A stretch of 64,000 bases of DNA from Bacillota bacterium (GCA_023386955.1 JAEWIS010000038.1:1-64000), one strand, 5' to 3'. Numbered from the stretch's first letter, positions 42,916-52,440 are shown. Numbers and translations: made by a program. Notes: a model not told the origin generated them from the sequence alone.

Positions 42916-43563
42916 TTACTTCCCAACTTGCTTCACCTCAAATTGAAGCTGCGCTTCCTCTGAGGTTTTATCCTTCAAATCCTTATTGAGCACATCCGCA
43001 TTGGTATAGAAGATGGTCCAGGCCAAGGAATAATCCCGTACATTCTTATCGGCCCAGCCGCTGCGGACCATTTCAATGGCGGCCTGCATTTTATCCAAAG
43101 TGGCGGACATTTTCTCATCCTGCAGGCTCTCCGCCACTTCTTCCAGATGCTCGTATTCCCCGATTACACCCTTCATGCCGTCCATATCATCCGTCTTGAA
43201 ATATTGGATCATTTTGCCCAGCAGCCGGTTATGCTCCAGAGCGATATATTGATAAATCCCGCGGGTGGATGCCTGATACACATCCCCTTTGCGGTCCTTC
43301 AGGAAATCCAGATGCACCGTCCGGTTTTCATTATCCCAGCTGACCTCCGCATCCAGCATCTCCCCTACACTCCGCAGCGGTACATACACCGACCCGTCAT
43401 AGATGATGGAGTCCTTACTCAGCTCGGATTCATGCCCGTTCAGCGCCACATGAATCCGTTCGAAGAACACCTCAATGGTACGGTACTGCCCGTTCGCCCA
43501 GGCTACTCCGCCGAATGTTAAAACACCAAACGCAATGGTTAATAGCATAAGCTTTTTTTTCAT
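42916..43563 (-). CDS. Secreted protein with copper-amine-oxidase-like N-terminal domain
   Basis: 215 residues: signal peptide (KKKLMLLTIAFGVLTFGGVAWA), then the stalk-like repeat VALNGHESELSKDSIIYDGSVYVPLRSVGEMLDAEVSWDNENRTVHL in its usual form (split here: VYVPLRSVGEMLDAEVSWD), and a helical C-terminal part. In Firmicutes this domain is found in many wall-associated proteins; it does not indicate an oxidase. ATG 43563 behind GTAGGAGAG. Position after pilO suggests a link to the pilus, unproven. Confidence 0.8.
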   Translation of the reverse strand: MKKKLMLLTIAFGVLTFGGVAWANGQYRTIEVFFERIHVALNGHESELSKDSIIYDGSVYVPLRSVGEMLDAEVSWDNENRTVHLDFLKDRKGDVYQASTRGIYQYIALEHNRLLGKMIQYFKTDDMDGMKGVIGEYEHLEEVAESLQDEKMSATLDKMQAAIEMVRSGWADKNVRDYSLAWTIFYTNADVLNKDLKDKTSEEAQLQFEVKQVGK

Positions 43564-43609
43564 GGTTATCTCTCCTACTCTCACAAAACTCAACTCCATC
43601 CCAGCGGGC

Positions 43610-44515
43610 CTACTGCTGCTTATCCAACAGCTCGTACAGCATCTGATCCGACCAGGTGGGGTCCGTGCGCTGGGTGCCTGGAGATACCTGCGGCCCCGGC
43701 GGCTCCTTCAGCTGATTCTGATAAGCCGCAGCAACAAAGCTGCGGACGGTACATTTTAGCGCAAGCGGCATAGGCCCCTGTACAAACCCCGAAGAATGGC
43801 CTGGCGTGGCTGCGGGAGACGGTGAGGATGCGGTGCCTGCCGGTGTTACGGAAGGTGAACCTGTAGCGGCAGACGCGGAGGTTTGGCTCAAGCTCCAGTC
43901 CACCACCTCCAACAACCGGCTTCCCTGCTGCAGCTGATGGAGAAAATCCATGGTTTGGCCGTAGGTTCCGCTTACCTCCACCTGAAAGGTCAAGGAAGCC
44001 AGCTCAGTGGCTACAGGCTGGGTCTGTCCGGCAGGTGCGGGAGTGCCCAGCGGTTGCACCGTGACACCAGAGGAAGGCTGGTTTTGCTGGATTTCGGCAG
44101 CCTTTGTAATCAAAGTTTCCAATTGTGGCTGCTTGTCGGTAACTTCTTTGAAGGTAACATAGCTGAGTTTCGTTCCTGCCTGTTCCGAAAAGCTCTGCAT
44201 CAGATTCAGAATGGACGCAGTATTCTCCCGAAGCGGAACCTGCTTCAGCAGAGCCTCCACATCTGCCTCCTGAATTTTGACAGGAACAGGCGCCTTGGTT
44301 AATTGCTCCACCCGCCGGTTGGCCGCCTCCAGCTCTTCTGCAGTCCGGCTGGCTTCCGTCAACTGGGGAACATATAACACGGAAATGCTGAAGATGATTA
44401 GCAGCAATCCGAGAAGTCCTGCCAAGGCTAGCTGGATCTCAGGTCTTTTCAAAAAAGAAAAATCGAGCTGTTGAGGAACCTGGGCTTTATTTTTGGTTTT
44501 CCGCTTGTTCCTCAT
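43610..44515 (-). CDS. pilO: PilO-like pilus alignment protein
   Basis: 301 residues: short cytoplasmic basic N-terminus (MRNKRKTKNK), one membrane helix near 33-52, coiled coil (LTEASRTAEELEAANRRVEQL), then a ferredoxin-like periplasm-facing domain (LASLTFQVEVSGTYGQTMDFLHQLQ). A Pro/Ser/Thr-rich insertion lies near 215-245. Its ATG overlaps the pilN stop (TAATG). Confidence 0.82.
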   Translation of the reverse strand: MRNKRKTKNKAQVPQQLDFSFLKRPEIQLALAGLLGLLLIIFSISVLYVPQLTEASRTAEELEAANRRVEQLTKAPVPVKIQEADVEALLKQVPLRENTASILNLMQSFSEQAGTKLSYVTFKEVTDKQPQLETLITKAAEIQQNQPSSGVTVQPLGTPAPAGQTQPVATELASLTFQVEVSGTYGQTMDFLHQLQQGSRLLEVVDWSLSQTSASAATGSPSVTPAGTASSPSPAATPGHSSGFVQGPMPLALKCTVRSFVAAAYQNQLKEPPGPQVSPGTQRTDPTWSDQMLYELLDKQQ

Positions 44516-45444
44516 TATTTCTTCTCCTTCGTTAAAGGCTTGCAGGTCAGCTCTAACACAACGTCATATAAAGTAAGCACTTTGGGAGCGGGTGTTGCGC
44601 CTGCCACTGCTAGGGCCGAAGGCTCCGCCACTTTGGCATTGGCGATTTGATCCAGCTTCTTCTGGGCATCCTCCACATCCTGCCTGGTAATCGGCCCGGA
44701 GGCGGAAGGGGTTGCTACAGGCTGGGGTGTCCGGCCCGGCAGTGTAATGCCGTTTATTTCCTTGCTGATCTTCTGGCTCATCATCCAATCCAGCTGGTTG
44801 AGTAGCTCATCCGCCTCAGTGGCATCGGCAGCGGAGGTAGAAGGCTTTTGAAACATATTCACATATTGCTCAAAGGTCATGGTTTGCGTTTTATCCGAGG
44901 AAGCCGATGCAGAAGGCGAAGCCTCCGTGGTGCCGGTGGAAACAATGGTTACGGCAACCGGGTAAGCCAACTCCTTCTTCTGGACACTATTCACTGTCAC
45001 ATGGGCAAACAGCTCCAGCTGCTGCAAAAGCTGCATGTATTGGGCGGCATCCTTCAAATCCTTCATATCCATATGCAGCTTGATTTTCCCCGTATTATCC
45101 GTTTCCATGGACAGAATCCGGGCCGCCGTAGGCAAGGAAGCGGTGATGCCCTGAAAAACAGGCTGCCAGTCACGGATTTCCCCTTTCAGCCCATCCACCT
45201 TGTCCTTCAAGGATTGATATTGGAGGGTTTGCTGGTCCACCACACGTTCCTTCATGAGAATGCCGGCTTGTGCCTGCTTTTCCTGGAGCAGCCGTTCATT
45301 CTTGCCCGAGGTATGGGAGGATTCGGCATAACCAATAACCAGAAGCGCGGAACTAAGCACACTGAATGCGATAATTCCGGTCAACAGCGGTTTGAGATAT
45401 TGCTGGGTAAAAGGAAGCTTGGGAATCAGGTTTATGGCTTTCAT
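44515..45444 (-). CDS. pilN: PilN-like pilus assembly protein
   Basis: 309 residues beginning MKAINLIPKLPFTQQYLKP, the PilN N-terminal motif that docks on PilM, then one membrane helix (LLTGIIAFSVLSSALLVIGY) and a coiled coil plus ferredoxin-like domain (ILSMETDNTGKIKLHMDMK). The C-terminal third is long and Ser/Pro/Ala-rich compared with proteobacterial PilN. ATG 45444 follows AAGGGGGA. Confidence 0.85.
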   Translation of the reverse strand: MKAINLIPKLPFTQQYLKPLLTGIIAFSVLSSALLVIGYAESSHTSGKNERLLQEKQAQAGILMKERVVDQQTLQYQSLKDKVDGLKGEIRDWQPVFQGITASLPTAARILSMETDNTGKIKLHMDMKDLKDAAQYMQLLQQLELFAHVTVNSVQKKELAYPVAVTIVSTGTTEASPSASASSDKTQTMTFEQYVNMFQKPSTSAADATEADELLNQLDWMMSQKISKEINGITLPGRTPQPVATPSASGPITRQDVEDAQKKLDQIANAKVAEPSALAVAGATPAPKVLTLYDVVLELTCKPLTKEKK

Positions 45445-46574
45445 CCTTGATTCCCCCTTAAGCCCAGTCCGATGGGAATTGCCAGACTGGTCACCCAGCT
45501 GTGGAGCTGGGGTTTCTCGGATTCCAGCCACCCGCTGTCCGGAGTAATCACCTGCATACCCAGGCGGTCCGACAGAAACTCCGACACTTGGGCAAGCTGC
45601 CGGATCTCCCCTGTCAGAACAACAGCTGCAAACTCCTGGGTCCGGTTATTCAGGGTGTACCGGTAGAAGTTCATCAGACGCTCCAATTCATGGGCCAATT
45701 CCACCTGAGGCTCCTGCTGCTGCATACCGTTCAGGGAATCCTGATCCTCTTGAAAACGGACAGGGACACTGCGGGTAATTTTCAGCTGGCCCTCATGAAA
45801 AATACTCATGTCAGCGGCGTCCATATTCAAATCCAAGGTTAAGATGGTTTGCTGCAGAAGCTCCGGCTCGGCTGCCTCCAGCAGCAGCCTGTAGCTGGAC
45901 AAGGCTTTGATTTCAATGCTTTTGGGGCGTAAGCCGCTTTGCCTGACCACTGTGAGATATTCATCCACCAGCTCGGAGGGAGCCGCGATCAGCATCACAT
46001 CAGCCTCATCCTGCTCTTCCTCTTCCTCCTCTTCCTCGAAAACAGGCTCGTCTCGGAGCAACGACTCCTGGGAAGCACCCATCTCCATCCAGGACTGTTG
46101 AGGATGCACGGGGTCCGGGTAGGTAACCTCCTGATCCTGTTTCAGGGGAACCGGAAGCGAAACGTCAGTAGTAAGGTTAATAAAATCAAAATAGGGGTTT
46201 TGAAACGGAAGATGTATGGTATTCTGAATTTCAAACTGGATAATCTTCCGCAGCTGTTTGTCGGGAACATTGGGCAGCTTAAGAAAACGTACCATAATGG
46301 AAGAGCTGGGGATGATCAGATGCACCCTGCGGGCGCGGAACTTATACAGTTGAATAGTTTGCTCCAGAATACGCCGCAATACCTCCGGCTTCTGGATTTT
46401 ACCGTCCACCACCGTGCCCTGAGGTAATGGCTCCAAAGCACCTTCAGCCAGGACAGGCTTTTTATTGCCGGCACTCCGGATTTCCGCAAGTTTAATATAG
46501 CTATCGGTGATTTCCAGTCCCAAGCTGGCAACACTTGGCCGTACCCATTGAAGTATTTTTGTGAAAGTAGCCAT
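45441..46574 (-). CDS. pilM: PilM-like actin-fold protein
   Basis: About 377 residues, actin-like ATPase fold of the inner-membrane pilus platform. SLGLEITDSYIKLAEI is the phosphate-1 motif and ILTLDLNMDAADMSIFHEG the phosphate-2 region. An unusual very acidic insertion (FEEEEEEEEQDEADV) sits near residue 185. ATG 46574 preferred; a GTG at 46589 directly abuts the ribosome binding site. Overlaps pilN by 4 bp. Confidence 0.87.
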   Translation of the reverse strand: MATFTKILQWVRPSVASLGLEITDSYIKLAEIRSAGNKKPVLAEGALEPLPQGTVVDGKIQKPEVLRRILEQTIQLYKFRARRVHLIIPSSSIMVRFLKLPNVPDKQLRKIIQFEIQNTIHLPFQNPYFDFINLTTDVSLPVPLKQDQEVTYPDPVHPQQSWMEMGASQESLLRDEPVFEEEEEEEEQDEADVMLIAAPSELVDEYLTVVRQSGLRPKSIEIKALSSYRLLLEAAEPELLQQTILTLDLNMDAADMSIFHEGQLKITRSVPVRFQEDQDSLNGMQQQEPQVELAHELERLMNFYRYTLNNRTQEFAAVVLTGEIRQLAQVSEFLSDRLGMQVITPDSGWLESEKPQLHSWVTSLAIPIGLGLRGNQG

Positions 46575-46604
46575 ATGGGATGGAGTCACTCCTTGTTTTC
46601 GGCG

Positions 46605-47402
46605 TCAAGTTAATAAGTTCAGGTAAGCTTGCACAAGCAACTCTCCCCATAAGTAGGCGACACAAGCGCCAATGGCCAAAAAAGGCCCGAAGGGGATAGG
46701 CTGGTCGTTCTTCATAACTCCGGTCAACAGCAGGATCAGGATAATGATTAATCCAATCACACTGCCCAAAAAAATCGTCAATAACACACCTTTCATGCCT
46801 ATGTATATCCCTAACATGGCCAAGAGCTTAATATCTCCGCCGCCCATGGCTTCCTTCTTCAGCAGCCATTCCCCAAGCACCGCTGCCAGATACAGCAGCC
46901 CGCCGCCCAGAAAAAAACCGCCCACATAGTCCCACAAAGGGGCATCGTGGATAAAAATCCGCAGGACAATCCCTGCCGCTATGCCAAACACAATAATCTT
47001 GTCCGGGATCAAATAAAGACGTAAATCCGTCTGCGAAATGGCGATCAGCAGCGAAACCAGGAGCAACCCCACGATCAGCTCCGGTACAGGGCCAAGCGTA
47101 ACGGCCAGCAAGATGTAGATAACGGAGGTCAAAACCTCCCACAACGGATATTGAATGGAGAAAGCTTCTCCACAGTAACGGCATTTGCCTCCTGAGCGGA
47201 ACCAGCTCCACACGGGGATCAAATCCGGGACCGCCAGCCGGTGTCCGCAGCTATCGCAATGGGACGGCGGCGTAACAAGGGACTGGCCCTGGGGAATCCG
47301 GGCAGCCACCACATTCAGGAAGCTGCCAACGAATAACCCCAGGATACCCATCACCGTGTAAAAATAGGGAGGCGACGCCTGGAATGCTTGAATGAAAAGC
47401 AT
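46605..47402 (-). CDS. pilD: Prepilin peptidase/N-methyltransferase PilD type
   Basis: 265 residues with the N-terminal zinc domain CDSCGH...CRYCGE, and catalytic Asp in ISQTDLRLYLIPD and MGGGDIKLLAM; eight or so membrane helices. ATG 47402 behind GAGGTG is preferred to ATG 47420, which lacks a ribosome binding site. Processes the PilA/V/W/X prepilins of this cluster; distinct from the cysteine-free TadV. Confidence 0.92.
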   Translation of the reverse strand: MLFIQAFQASPPYFYTVMGILGLFVGSFLNVVAARIPQGQSLVTPPSHCDSCGHRLAVPDLIPVWSWFRSGGKCRYCGEAFSIQYPLWEVLTSVIYILLAVTLGPVPELIVGLLLVSLLIAISQTDLRLYLIPDKIIVFGIAAGIVLRIFIHDAPLWDYVGGFFLGGGLLYLAAVLGEWLLKKEAMGGGDIKLLAMLGIYIGMKGVLLTIFLGSVIGLIIILILLLTGVMKNDQPIPFGPFLAIGACVAYLWGELLVQAYLNLLT

Positions 47403-47431
47403 GGGTGGCACCTCGTTCATTAATCTTTACT

Positions 47432-47824
47432 TCATTTTGGAGCAGGAGTTGCTTTAGCATTGTCTGTAAATGTTGGAACTCCCTTATTGCTTACAGTGGT
47501 TATTTCAATATAGTTACCAGATTGATTGGTAGGATAATTGTTTATAAAACCATTTGAATATAAATTCCCCACACCTATATTCGAGAAACTTCCATCAGTA
47601 CCCGGAGAAGGGCCGATTTCTAGGATATATCTTTGAACAGCATCAGATAGTATTCTTTTTGAAGCAGTCTCAGTGTTTTCTTTTGCCTTTGTGAAGCTCC
47701 CCGTCACAGCAGCCCCGGCAACCCCAGCAATAATTCCCAGAATAACAACTACAGCCATCAATTCGATCAAGGTAACGCCCTTCTGATTTTTACCTAACCG
47801 CTTCATAAACAATTTCTTTAGCAT
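47432..47824 (-). CDS. pilA: Major type IV pilin (PilA/ComGC-like)
   Basis: 130 residues; leader MLKKLFMKRLGKNQKG, cleavage before VTLIELMAVVVILGIIAGV (Glu at +5). Globular part is short, Asn/Thr/Ser-rich, ends KATPAPK. Strong AAGGAGGAGC. By eye its base composition is clearly more AT-rich than the flanking pil genes, as often seen for variable pilins. Confidence 0.88.
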   Translation of the reverse strand: MLKKLFMKRLGKNQKGVTLIELMAVVVILGIIAGVAGAAVTGSFTKAKENTETASKRILSDAVQRYILEIGPSPGTDGSFSNIGVGNLYSNGFINNYPTNQSGNYIEITTVSNKGVPTFTDNAKATPAPK

Positions 47825-47905
47825 GTAAGCTCCTCCTTATAATTTTGAATGAGACCATCTATATGTAGAAAAAAGCATAGATGACAAGTTCATTCCTGGC
47901 TCCGT

Positions 47906-49120
47906 CTACTTCAAGTTGCTGATCAGCGTAAAGGACGGCAGCATAACGGCCAACACGATGGTACCCACGATAAGCGCCAGGATCACGATCATTATCGGCT
48001 CCAGCATAGCCTTTAGCCTGTCCGACATTTGGTCTACATCCGCCTCATAAAAGTCCGCTACCTTGTCCAGCATGGAATCCAGCGCACCAGACTTTTCCCC
48101 CACAGCCATCATGTGCACCACCATGGGCGGGAACAGCCAAGACTTGCGGAAGGGATCGGCGATGGAGCTGCCTCCCTGCACGGCTTCTCTGGCGCTCAGA
48201 ATCACCTTTCCGATCACTGTGTTGCCCACTACGGAGGACACGATGCTCAGCATTTGCAGCATAGGCACCCCTGCGGCGAACAAGGAGCAGAAGGTCCGGC
48301 TGAAACGGGACAAGGCTTGTTTGTGAAGCAGCTTGCCGAATACAGGTATTTTCAGCTTTGCATAATCAAGGGCATACCGCCCCTTCTCATTCCGCTTCAT
48401 GGCAAGGATAGCAAGAAAAGGAAGGGATAGCAGCGCGGCTGCCAGATACCAATATTCCCGGACCCAATCTGAAATCCCAATCACAATCCGGGTCGGCAGC
48501 GGTAACGTCAAATCCATCGCCTCAAAATTGGCCACCAGCTGAGGCACAACGAACACCATCAAGATGGTCACCACGATGACCGTAAAAATGGCCATTATGA
48601 TGGGATACACCATGGCGGACTTAATCTTTTCCCGGGTGTAATGCTCCTTCTCGTAAAACACCGCCAGCCGGAACAGCATGTCGTCCAAATTACCGCTGGC
48701 CTCCCCCGCCTTCACCATATTGACGAACACGGTATTGAATACGGTAGGATAACGGGTAATCGCCTGGGAAAACTGGTTGCCCCGCTGCATATCATCTGCC
48801 ACATTGGCCAATATGGCGCGGAACTCCTTGCTTTCTGTCTGTTCGGACAAGGTCCGCACCGCATCCACAATGTTAATGCCCACCTTGTACAAGCTGGACA
48901 GCTGCCTGCAAAAAATGGTGAAATGCTGGGGCTTGATCCGTGGTCCTGAGCCCAGCCGGATTTCCTTGTGGAGAATGCTCTGGCTCATGTCTTCCAGCTT
49001 GGTAATGCGCAACCCTTGAGCCCTTAACAGGGCAATGGCGGCATTGTTATGCTGGGCTTCAATCATCCCTCTGGTCTGTTTGCCGGAGCGTTCAATGGCG
49101 GTATAGCGAAATCTGGGCAT
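47906..49120 (-). CDS. pilC: PilC/GspF-type platform protein
   Basis: 404 residues, two T2SSF domains: FCRQLSSLYKVGINIVDAVRTL in the first and FSRTFCSLFAAGVPMLQML in the second, with three membrane helices (ii. IIMAIFTVIVVTILMVFVV, iii. near 220, iv. C-terminal). Starts MPRFRYTAIERSGK, the common PilC N-terminus. 8 bp after pilT. Confidence 0.93.
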   Translation of the reverse strand: MPRFRYTAIERSGKQTRGMIEAQHNNAAIALLRAQGLRITKLEDMSQSILHKEIRLGSGPRIKPQHFTIFCRQLSSLYKVGINIVDAVRTLSEQTESKEFRAILANVADDMQRGNQFSQAITRYPTVFNTVFVNMVKAGEASGNLDDMLFRLAVFYEKEHYTREKIKSAMVYPIIMAIFTVIVVTILMVFVVPQLVANFEAMDLTLPLPTRIVIGISDWVREYWYLAAALLSLPFLAILAMKRNEKGRYALDYAKLKIPVFGKLLHKQALSRFSRTFCSLFAAGVPMLQMLSIVSSVVGNTVIGKVILSAREAVQGGSSIADPFRKSWLFPPMVVHMMAVGEKSGALDSMLDKVADFYEADVDQMSDRLKAMLEPIMIVILALIVGTIVLAVMLPSFTLISNLK

Positions 49121-49128
49121 TTGTTCAC

Positions 49129-50172
49129 CTACAAATTCAGCTCACTGAAGCCAAACAGCGCTTCTTTGGCCGCTTCCGTTGTAATGATGCGTCTCTGGAT
49201 CAGCTCACGCAAAGCATTGTCCATGGTCTGCATGCCTTGGGCTTTGCCGGTTTGCATCATAGACCGCACCTGGTGCACCTTCTCCGAACGGATCAGGTTG
49301 GCTACCGCCGGGGTATTCACCAGAACCTCCATGGCAGCTACCCGTCCACTCCCGTCTGCTGTAGGCAGCAGACGCTGGGCAATGATGCCCAAAAGCACCG
49401 AAGCAAGCTGGATACGGATCTGCTGCTGGGAGCCCGTCGGGAATACATCAATGATCCGGTCAATCGTTTGCGGAGCATCCGCCGTATGCAGTGTTCCGAA
49501 GACCAGATGACCTGTTTCCGCAGCGGTAATGGCGGTGCTGATGGTTTCCAGATCCCGCATTTCCCCCACCAGAATTACATCCGGATCCTGACGCAGAGCA
49601 GCGCGCAACCCTCTGGCGAAGGACTCCGTATCACTCCCCACCTCACGCTGGTTCACGATGCTTTTTTTATGGGGATGAAGAAATTCGATAGGGTCCTCCA
49701 GGGTGATGATATGCTCCTGCCTGTAGGCATTGATATCATCAATCAGGGCGGCGAGAGTAGTGGATTTACCGCTGCCTGTAGGTCCTGTAACTAGCACCAG
49801 ACCTTGAGGCTTACGGGCCAGTTCTACTGCAATACCGGGGAGCCCCAGCTCCTCCACGGACGGAATCCGGGTAGGAATAAGGCGGATGGTCAACCCTGCA
49901 TACCCTTTTTGACGGTAAAGATTGATTCTAAACCGGGAAACACCCGGAATCTCGTAGGATAAATCCAGATCCCCCTGCTCCAAAAACTCCTCGTACTGCT
50001 CTCCTGTTAATAGCTCACGAGCCATAGCCAGGGTATCCTCGGGCCTGAGAACCCGGTCATCTGCGGACTGCAGCTCACCGTGAATCCGGAAGGCAACAGG
50101 CGCATTTACTGTAATATGTATGTCTGACGCGTTGCGCTGGTGTGCCAGCTTCATATAATCGACAATTGCCAC
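49129..50172 (-). CDS. pilT: Pilus retraction ATPase PilT
   Basis: 347 residues: ASDIHITVNAPVAFRI N-domain, Walker A VTGPTGSGKSTTLAALI, Asp box ITLEDPIEFLH, Walker B DPDVILVGEMRDLETI, His box TGHLVFGTLHT and the C-terminal AIRNLI-like stretch PAVANLIRSEKVHQ. GTG 50172 behind CGGAGGGC is the proper start. Its presence implies a retractable pilus, hence possible twitching or DNA uptake. Confidence 0.94.
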   Translation of the reverse strand: MAIVDYMKLAHQRNASDIHITVNAPVAFRIHGELQSADDRVLRPEDTLAMARELLTGEQYEEFLEQGDLDLSYEIPGVSRFRINLYRQKGYAGLTIRLIPTRIPSVEELGLPGIAVELARKPQGLVLVTGPTGSGKSTTLAALIDDINAYRQEHIITLEDPIEFLHPHKKSIVNQREVGSDTESFARGLRAALRQDPDVILVGEMRDLETISTAITAAETGHLVFGTLHTADAPQTIDRIIDVFPTGSQQQIRIQLASVLLGIIAQRLLPTADGSGRVAAMEVLVNTPAVANLIRSEKVHQVRSMMQTGKAQGMQTMDNALRELIQRRIITTEAAKEALFGFSELNL

Positions 50173-50263
50173 ATTTAAGCCCTCCGAAACTATTATACCG
50201 AAGCCGGATTCAGACAATATTAAGAGATAGTCAAGCCCGTTTTAATTTTTGTGAAAATGTCGG

Positions 50264-51928
50264 TTAATGTAATCCGGCTACCCGGTAAACCTCTGCAATT
50301 GTGGTTAAACCGGAGGCCGCCTTCTGCAACCCATCCTCAATCATCGGGATCATCCCCGCCTTTGCCGCCAAAGCAGCGTATTCCGTATCCGAACCCTTCC
50401 GCAGAATTAAGGTGCGAAGCTCGTCATTCACCGGCAGTACCTCATGGATGGCCAGTCTGCCCCGGTACCCGCTTCGTCCGCATTCTCCGCAGCCCTGCCC
50501 TCTTTTAAGGGTGGCATGGGGAATCCGGTACTCCTCCAGAACCGCCCGTTCCTCCTGGGTCGGTTCTACCTCTACAGCACATGCCGGGCATACCCGCCGG
50601 ACCAGCCGTTGGGCAACTACGGTATTTAAGGAGGAGGATAAAAGAAACGGTTCAATGCCCATATCGATCAGACGGGTAATGGAGTTCACCGCGCTGTTGC
50701 TGTGCAAGGTGCTAAGTACCAAGTGGCCTGTCATGGCTCCCCGAACAGCTATTTCTGCTGTTTCCGAGTCCCGGATTTCCCCGACCATCACGATGTTGGG
50801 GTCCTGACGTAAAATGGAACGCAACCCTCTGGCAAAGGTCAGCCCGGATACGGGGTTCACCGCTACCTGATTGATCCCGTTTAATTGGTACTCCACCGGA
50901 TCTTCGATGGTAATAATATTCACCTCATCACTGCTGAGGCGGGACAGGGTGGAATATAAGGTGGTGGTTTTGCCGCTGCCTGTAGGCCCGGAAATGAAGA
51001 TAATGCCGTAAGGCTTGCCGATTCCCTTCAGAAGCCGGGACATATTGGCTTGGGTGAAGCCCAGCCTGTCCAGATCCGTCAAAGCATTGCTCAGGTCGAG
51101 AATCCGCAGCACAACCTTCTCGCCGTGAATGGTGGGCAATGTGGAAACCCGGATATCCACCTTGCGGAAATCCACCTCCATCTCCACCCGCCCGTCCTGG
51201 GGCAGGCGGCGCTCCGCCACGTTCAGGCTGGACATCACCTTGATGCGGGCCACAATCACATTTTGCATGTGGGGAGGCAATATCCGTTCCGTTCTCATCA
51301 TACCGTCCACTCTGTACCGGATACGCAGACCGTCCTCTTGGGGGTCGATATGGATATCCGATGCACCTGTCTGAACAGCTTGGTAAATCAGCTGGTTCAC
51401 CGTCTTGACCACCGGGGAATCGGCGTCCATATTCTGTTGAATCTTGTCTTCGCCTTCCCATTGGTCGAGGTTCTGCATGATCTGGTCGACGGTTTCCTGC
51501 AGCCCGTAATATCTCCGGATAGCCCGGAACAGCTCGTCCTTGGATGCAATCACAGGCTCAATACGGAAGCCGGTGGTCATCCGCAGCTCATCTATGGCGT
51601 AATAATCCAGCGGGTCGGCCATGGCCACAATCAGCTTGTTGCCTTCGGTCCGTAAGGGTAGCACCTGATGCTGCTCCGCAATCCGCTGGGGAATAATATT
51701 AATAATCTTAGTTTCGATCTTTTGTTTGTAAAGCTGGACATGAGGGATTCCCAACTGGACTTCAAGAACTTCGATCAGCTGCTGCTCTGTAATATAATTC
51801 CGGGAAATGAGCACATCACCAAGACGCATTTTCAGCTCTTTTTGCTCCTTCAACGCATTGAGCAGCTGCTCGTCCGTAATCAATCCCGATTCCAGGAGCA
51901 AGTCGCCGATTCTTTTGCGCAGCGCCAC
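50264..51928 (-). CDS. pilB: Pilus assembly ATPase PilB/GspE
   Basis: 554 residues: N-terminal MshEN-type repeats (LLLESGLITDEQLLNAL, ISRNYITEQQLIEVL), which in relatives bind c-di-GMP, Walker A ISGPTGSGKTTTLYSTL, ITIEDPVEYQL, DPNIVMVGEIRDSETAE, and a tetracysteine zinc motif (CPACAV...CGECG). GTG start behind GGAGGG. First gene of the pil operon, 21 bp from a hairpin repeat element. Confidence 0.94.
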   Translation of the reverse strand: MALRKRIGDLLLESGLITDEQLLNALKEQKELKMRLGDVLISRNYITEQQLIEVLEVQLGIPHVQLYKQKIETKIINIIPQRIAEQHQVLPLRTEGNKLIVAMADPLDYYAIDELRMTTGFRIEPVIASKDELFRAIRRYYGLQETVDQIMQNLDQWEGEDKIQQNMDADSPVVKTVNQLIYQAVQTGASDIHIDPQEDGLRIRYRVDGMMRTERILPPHMQNVIVARIKVMSSLNVAERRLPQDGRVEMEVDFRKVDIRVSTLPTIHGEKVVLRILDLSNALTDLDRLGFTQANMSRLLKGIGKPYGIIFISGPTGSGKTTTLYSTLSRLSSDEVNIITIEDPVEYQLNGINQVAVNPVSGLTFARGLRSILRQDPNIVMVGEIRDSETAEIAVRGAMTGHLVLSTLHSNSAVNSITRLIDMGIEPFLLSSSLNTVVAQRLVRRVCPACAVEVEPTQEERAVLEEYRIPHATLKRGQGCGECGRSGYRGRLAIHEVLPVNDELRTLILRKGSDTEYAALAAKAGMIPMIEDGLQKAASGLTTIAEVYRVAGLH

Positions 51929-51949
51929 CCGATCCCTCCATTCGCATTA

Positions 51950-52171
51950 TAGGAGTCTGTCCGACGTTTAATTTGAGTGAAAAAATATTACTTTGTTTCA
52001 TTCCTTACCGGAAAGGAGTGCCTTGGATGCTCAAACACGTTTTGTCGGCCTTGATGGAATGGAACTCATAAGGGTTCAAAGCCGCCAAAAAACTCGCCCT
52101 CAAGTCACTCCTTCCCTCCCAGTCATTTCATAAATATTTTTTCACTCTTTTGTTTTTCGGACAGACTCCTA
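51950..52171. repeat. Hairpin repeat element, copy 2 (133-bp core with long inverted ends)
   Basis: Ends TAGGAGTCTGTCCGA (51950-51964) and TCGGACAGACTCCTA (52157-52171) are perfect inverted repeats, continued by GAGTGAAAAAATATT / AATATTTTTTCACTC. The core 51999-52130 is the inverse of 7999-8131. Possible TA target duplication. Toward pilB its boundary creates TATAAT (51946-51951). The remaining gap to 52489 holds a 16-bp palindrome (52361-52376), a possible 23-codon peptide at 52219 and a terminator. Confidence 0.85.
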
Positions 52172-52440
52172 GGGTTTCATGTAGGCCCTAGTCAAATTGT
52201 CCTAAAAAATAAGGAGTAATGATCTATGTCTATTTAACCATCCCGCTGTCTTTTGCGTCAATATCATTTCTCACAGTATTTGGAATTTAGATGTGCTGAT
52301 TCCGACATTTTTTCAAAATATCGCTGCCGGATGACAAGATGCTTCAAGATTAACCGGTCAGCCTGCCGCGGCAGGCCAAAGCCTGCGTTTTACCGCTACA
52401 CATATTTTTCCAACGCCCACAACTCTATTAATTGACGCAC

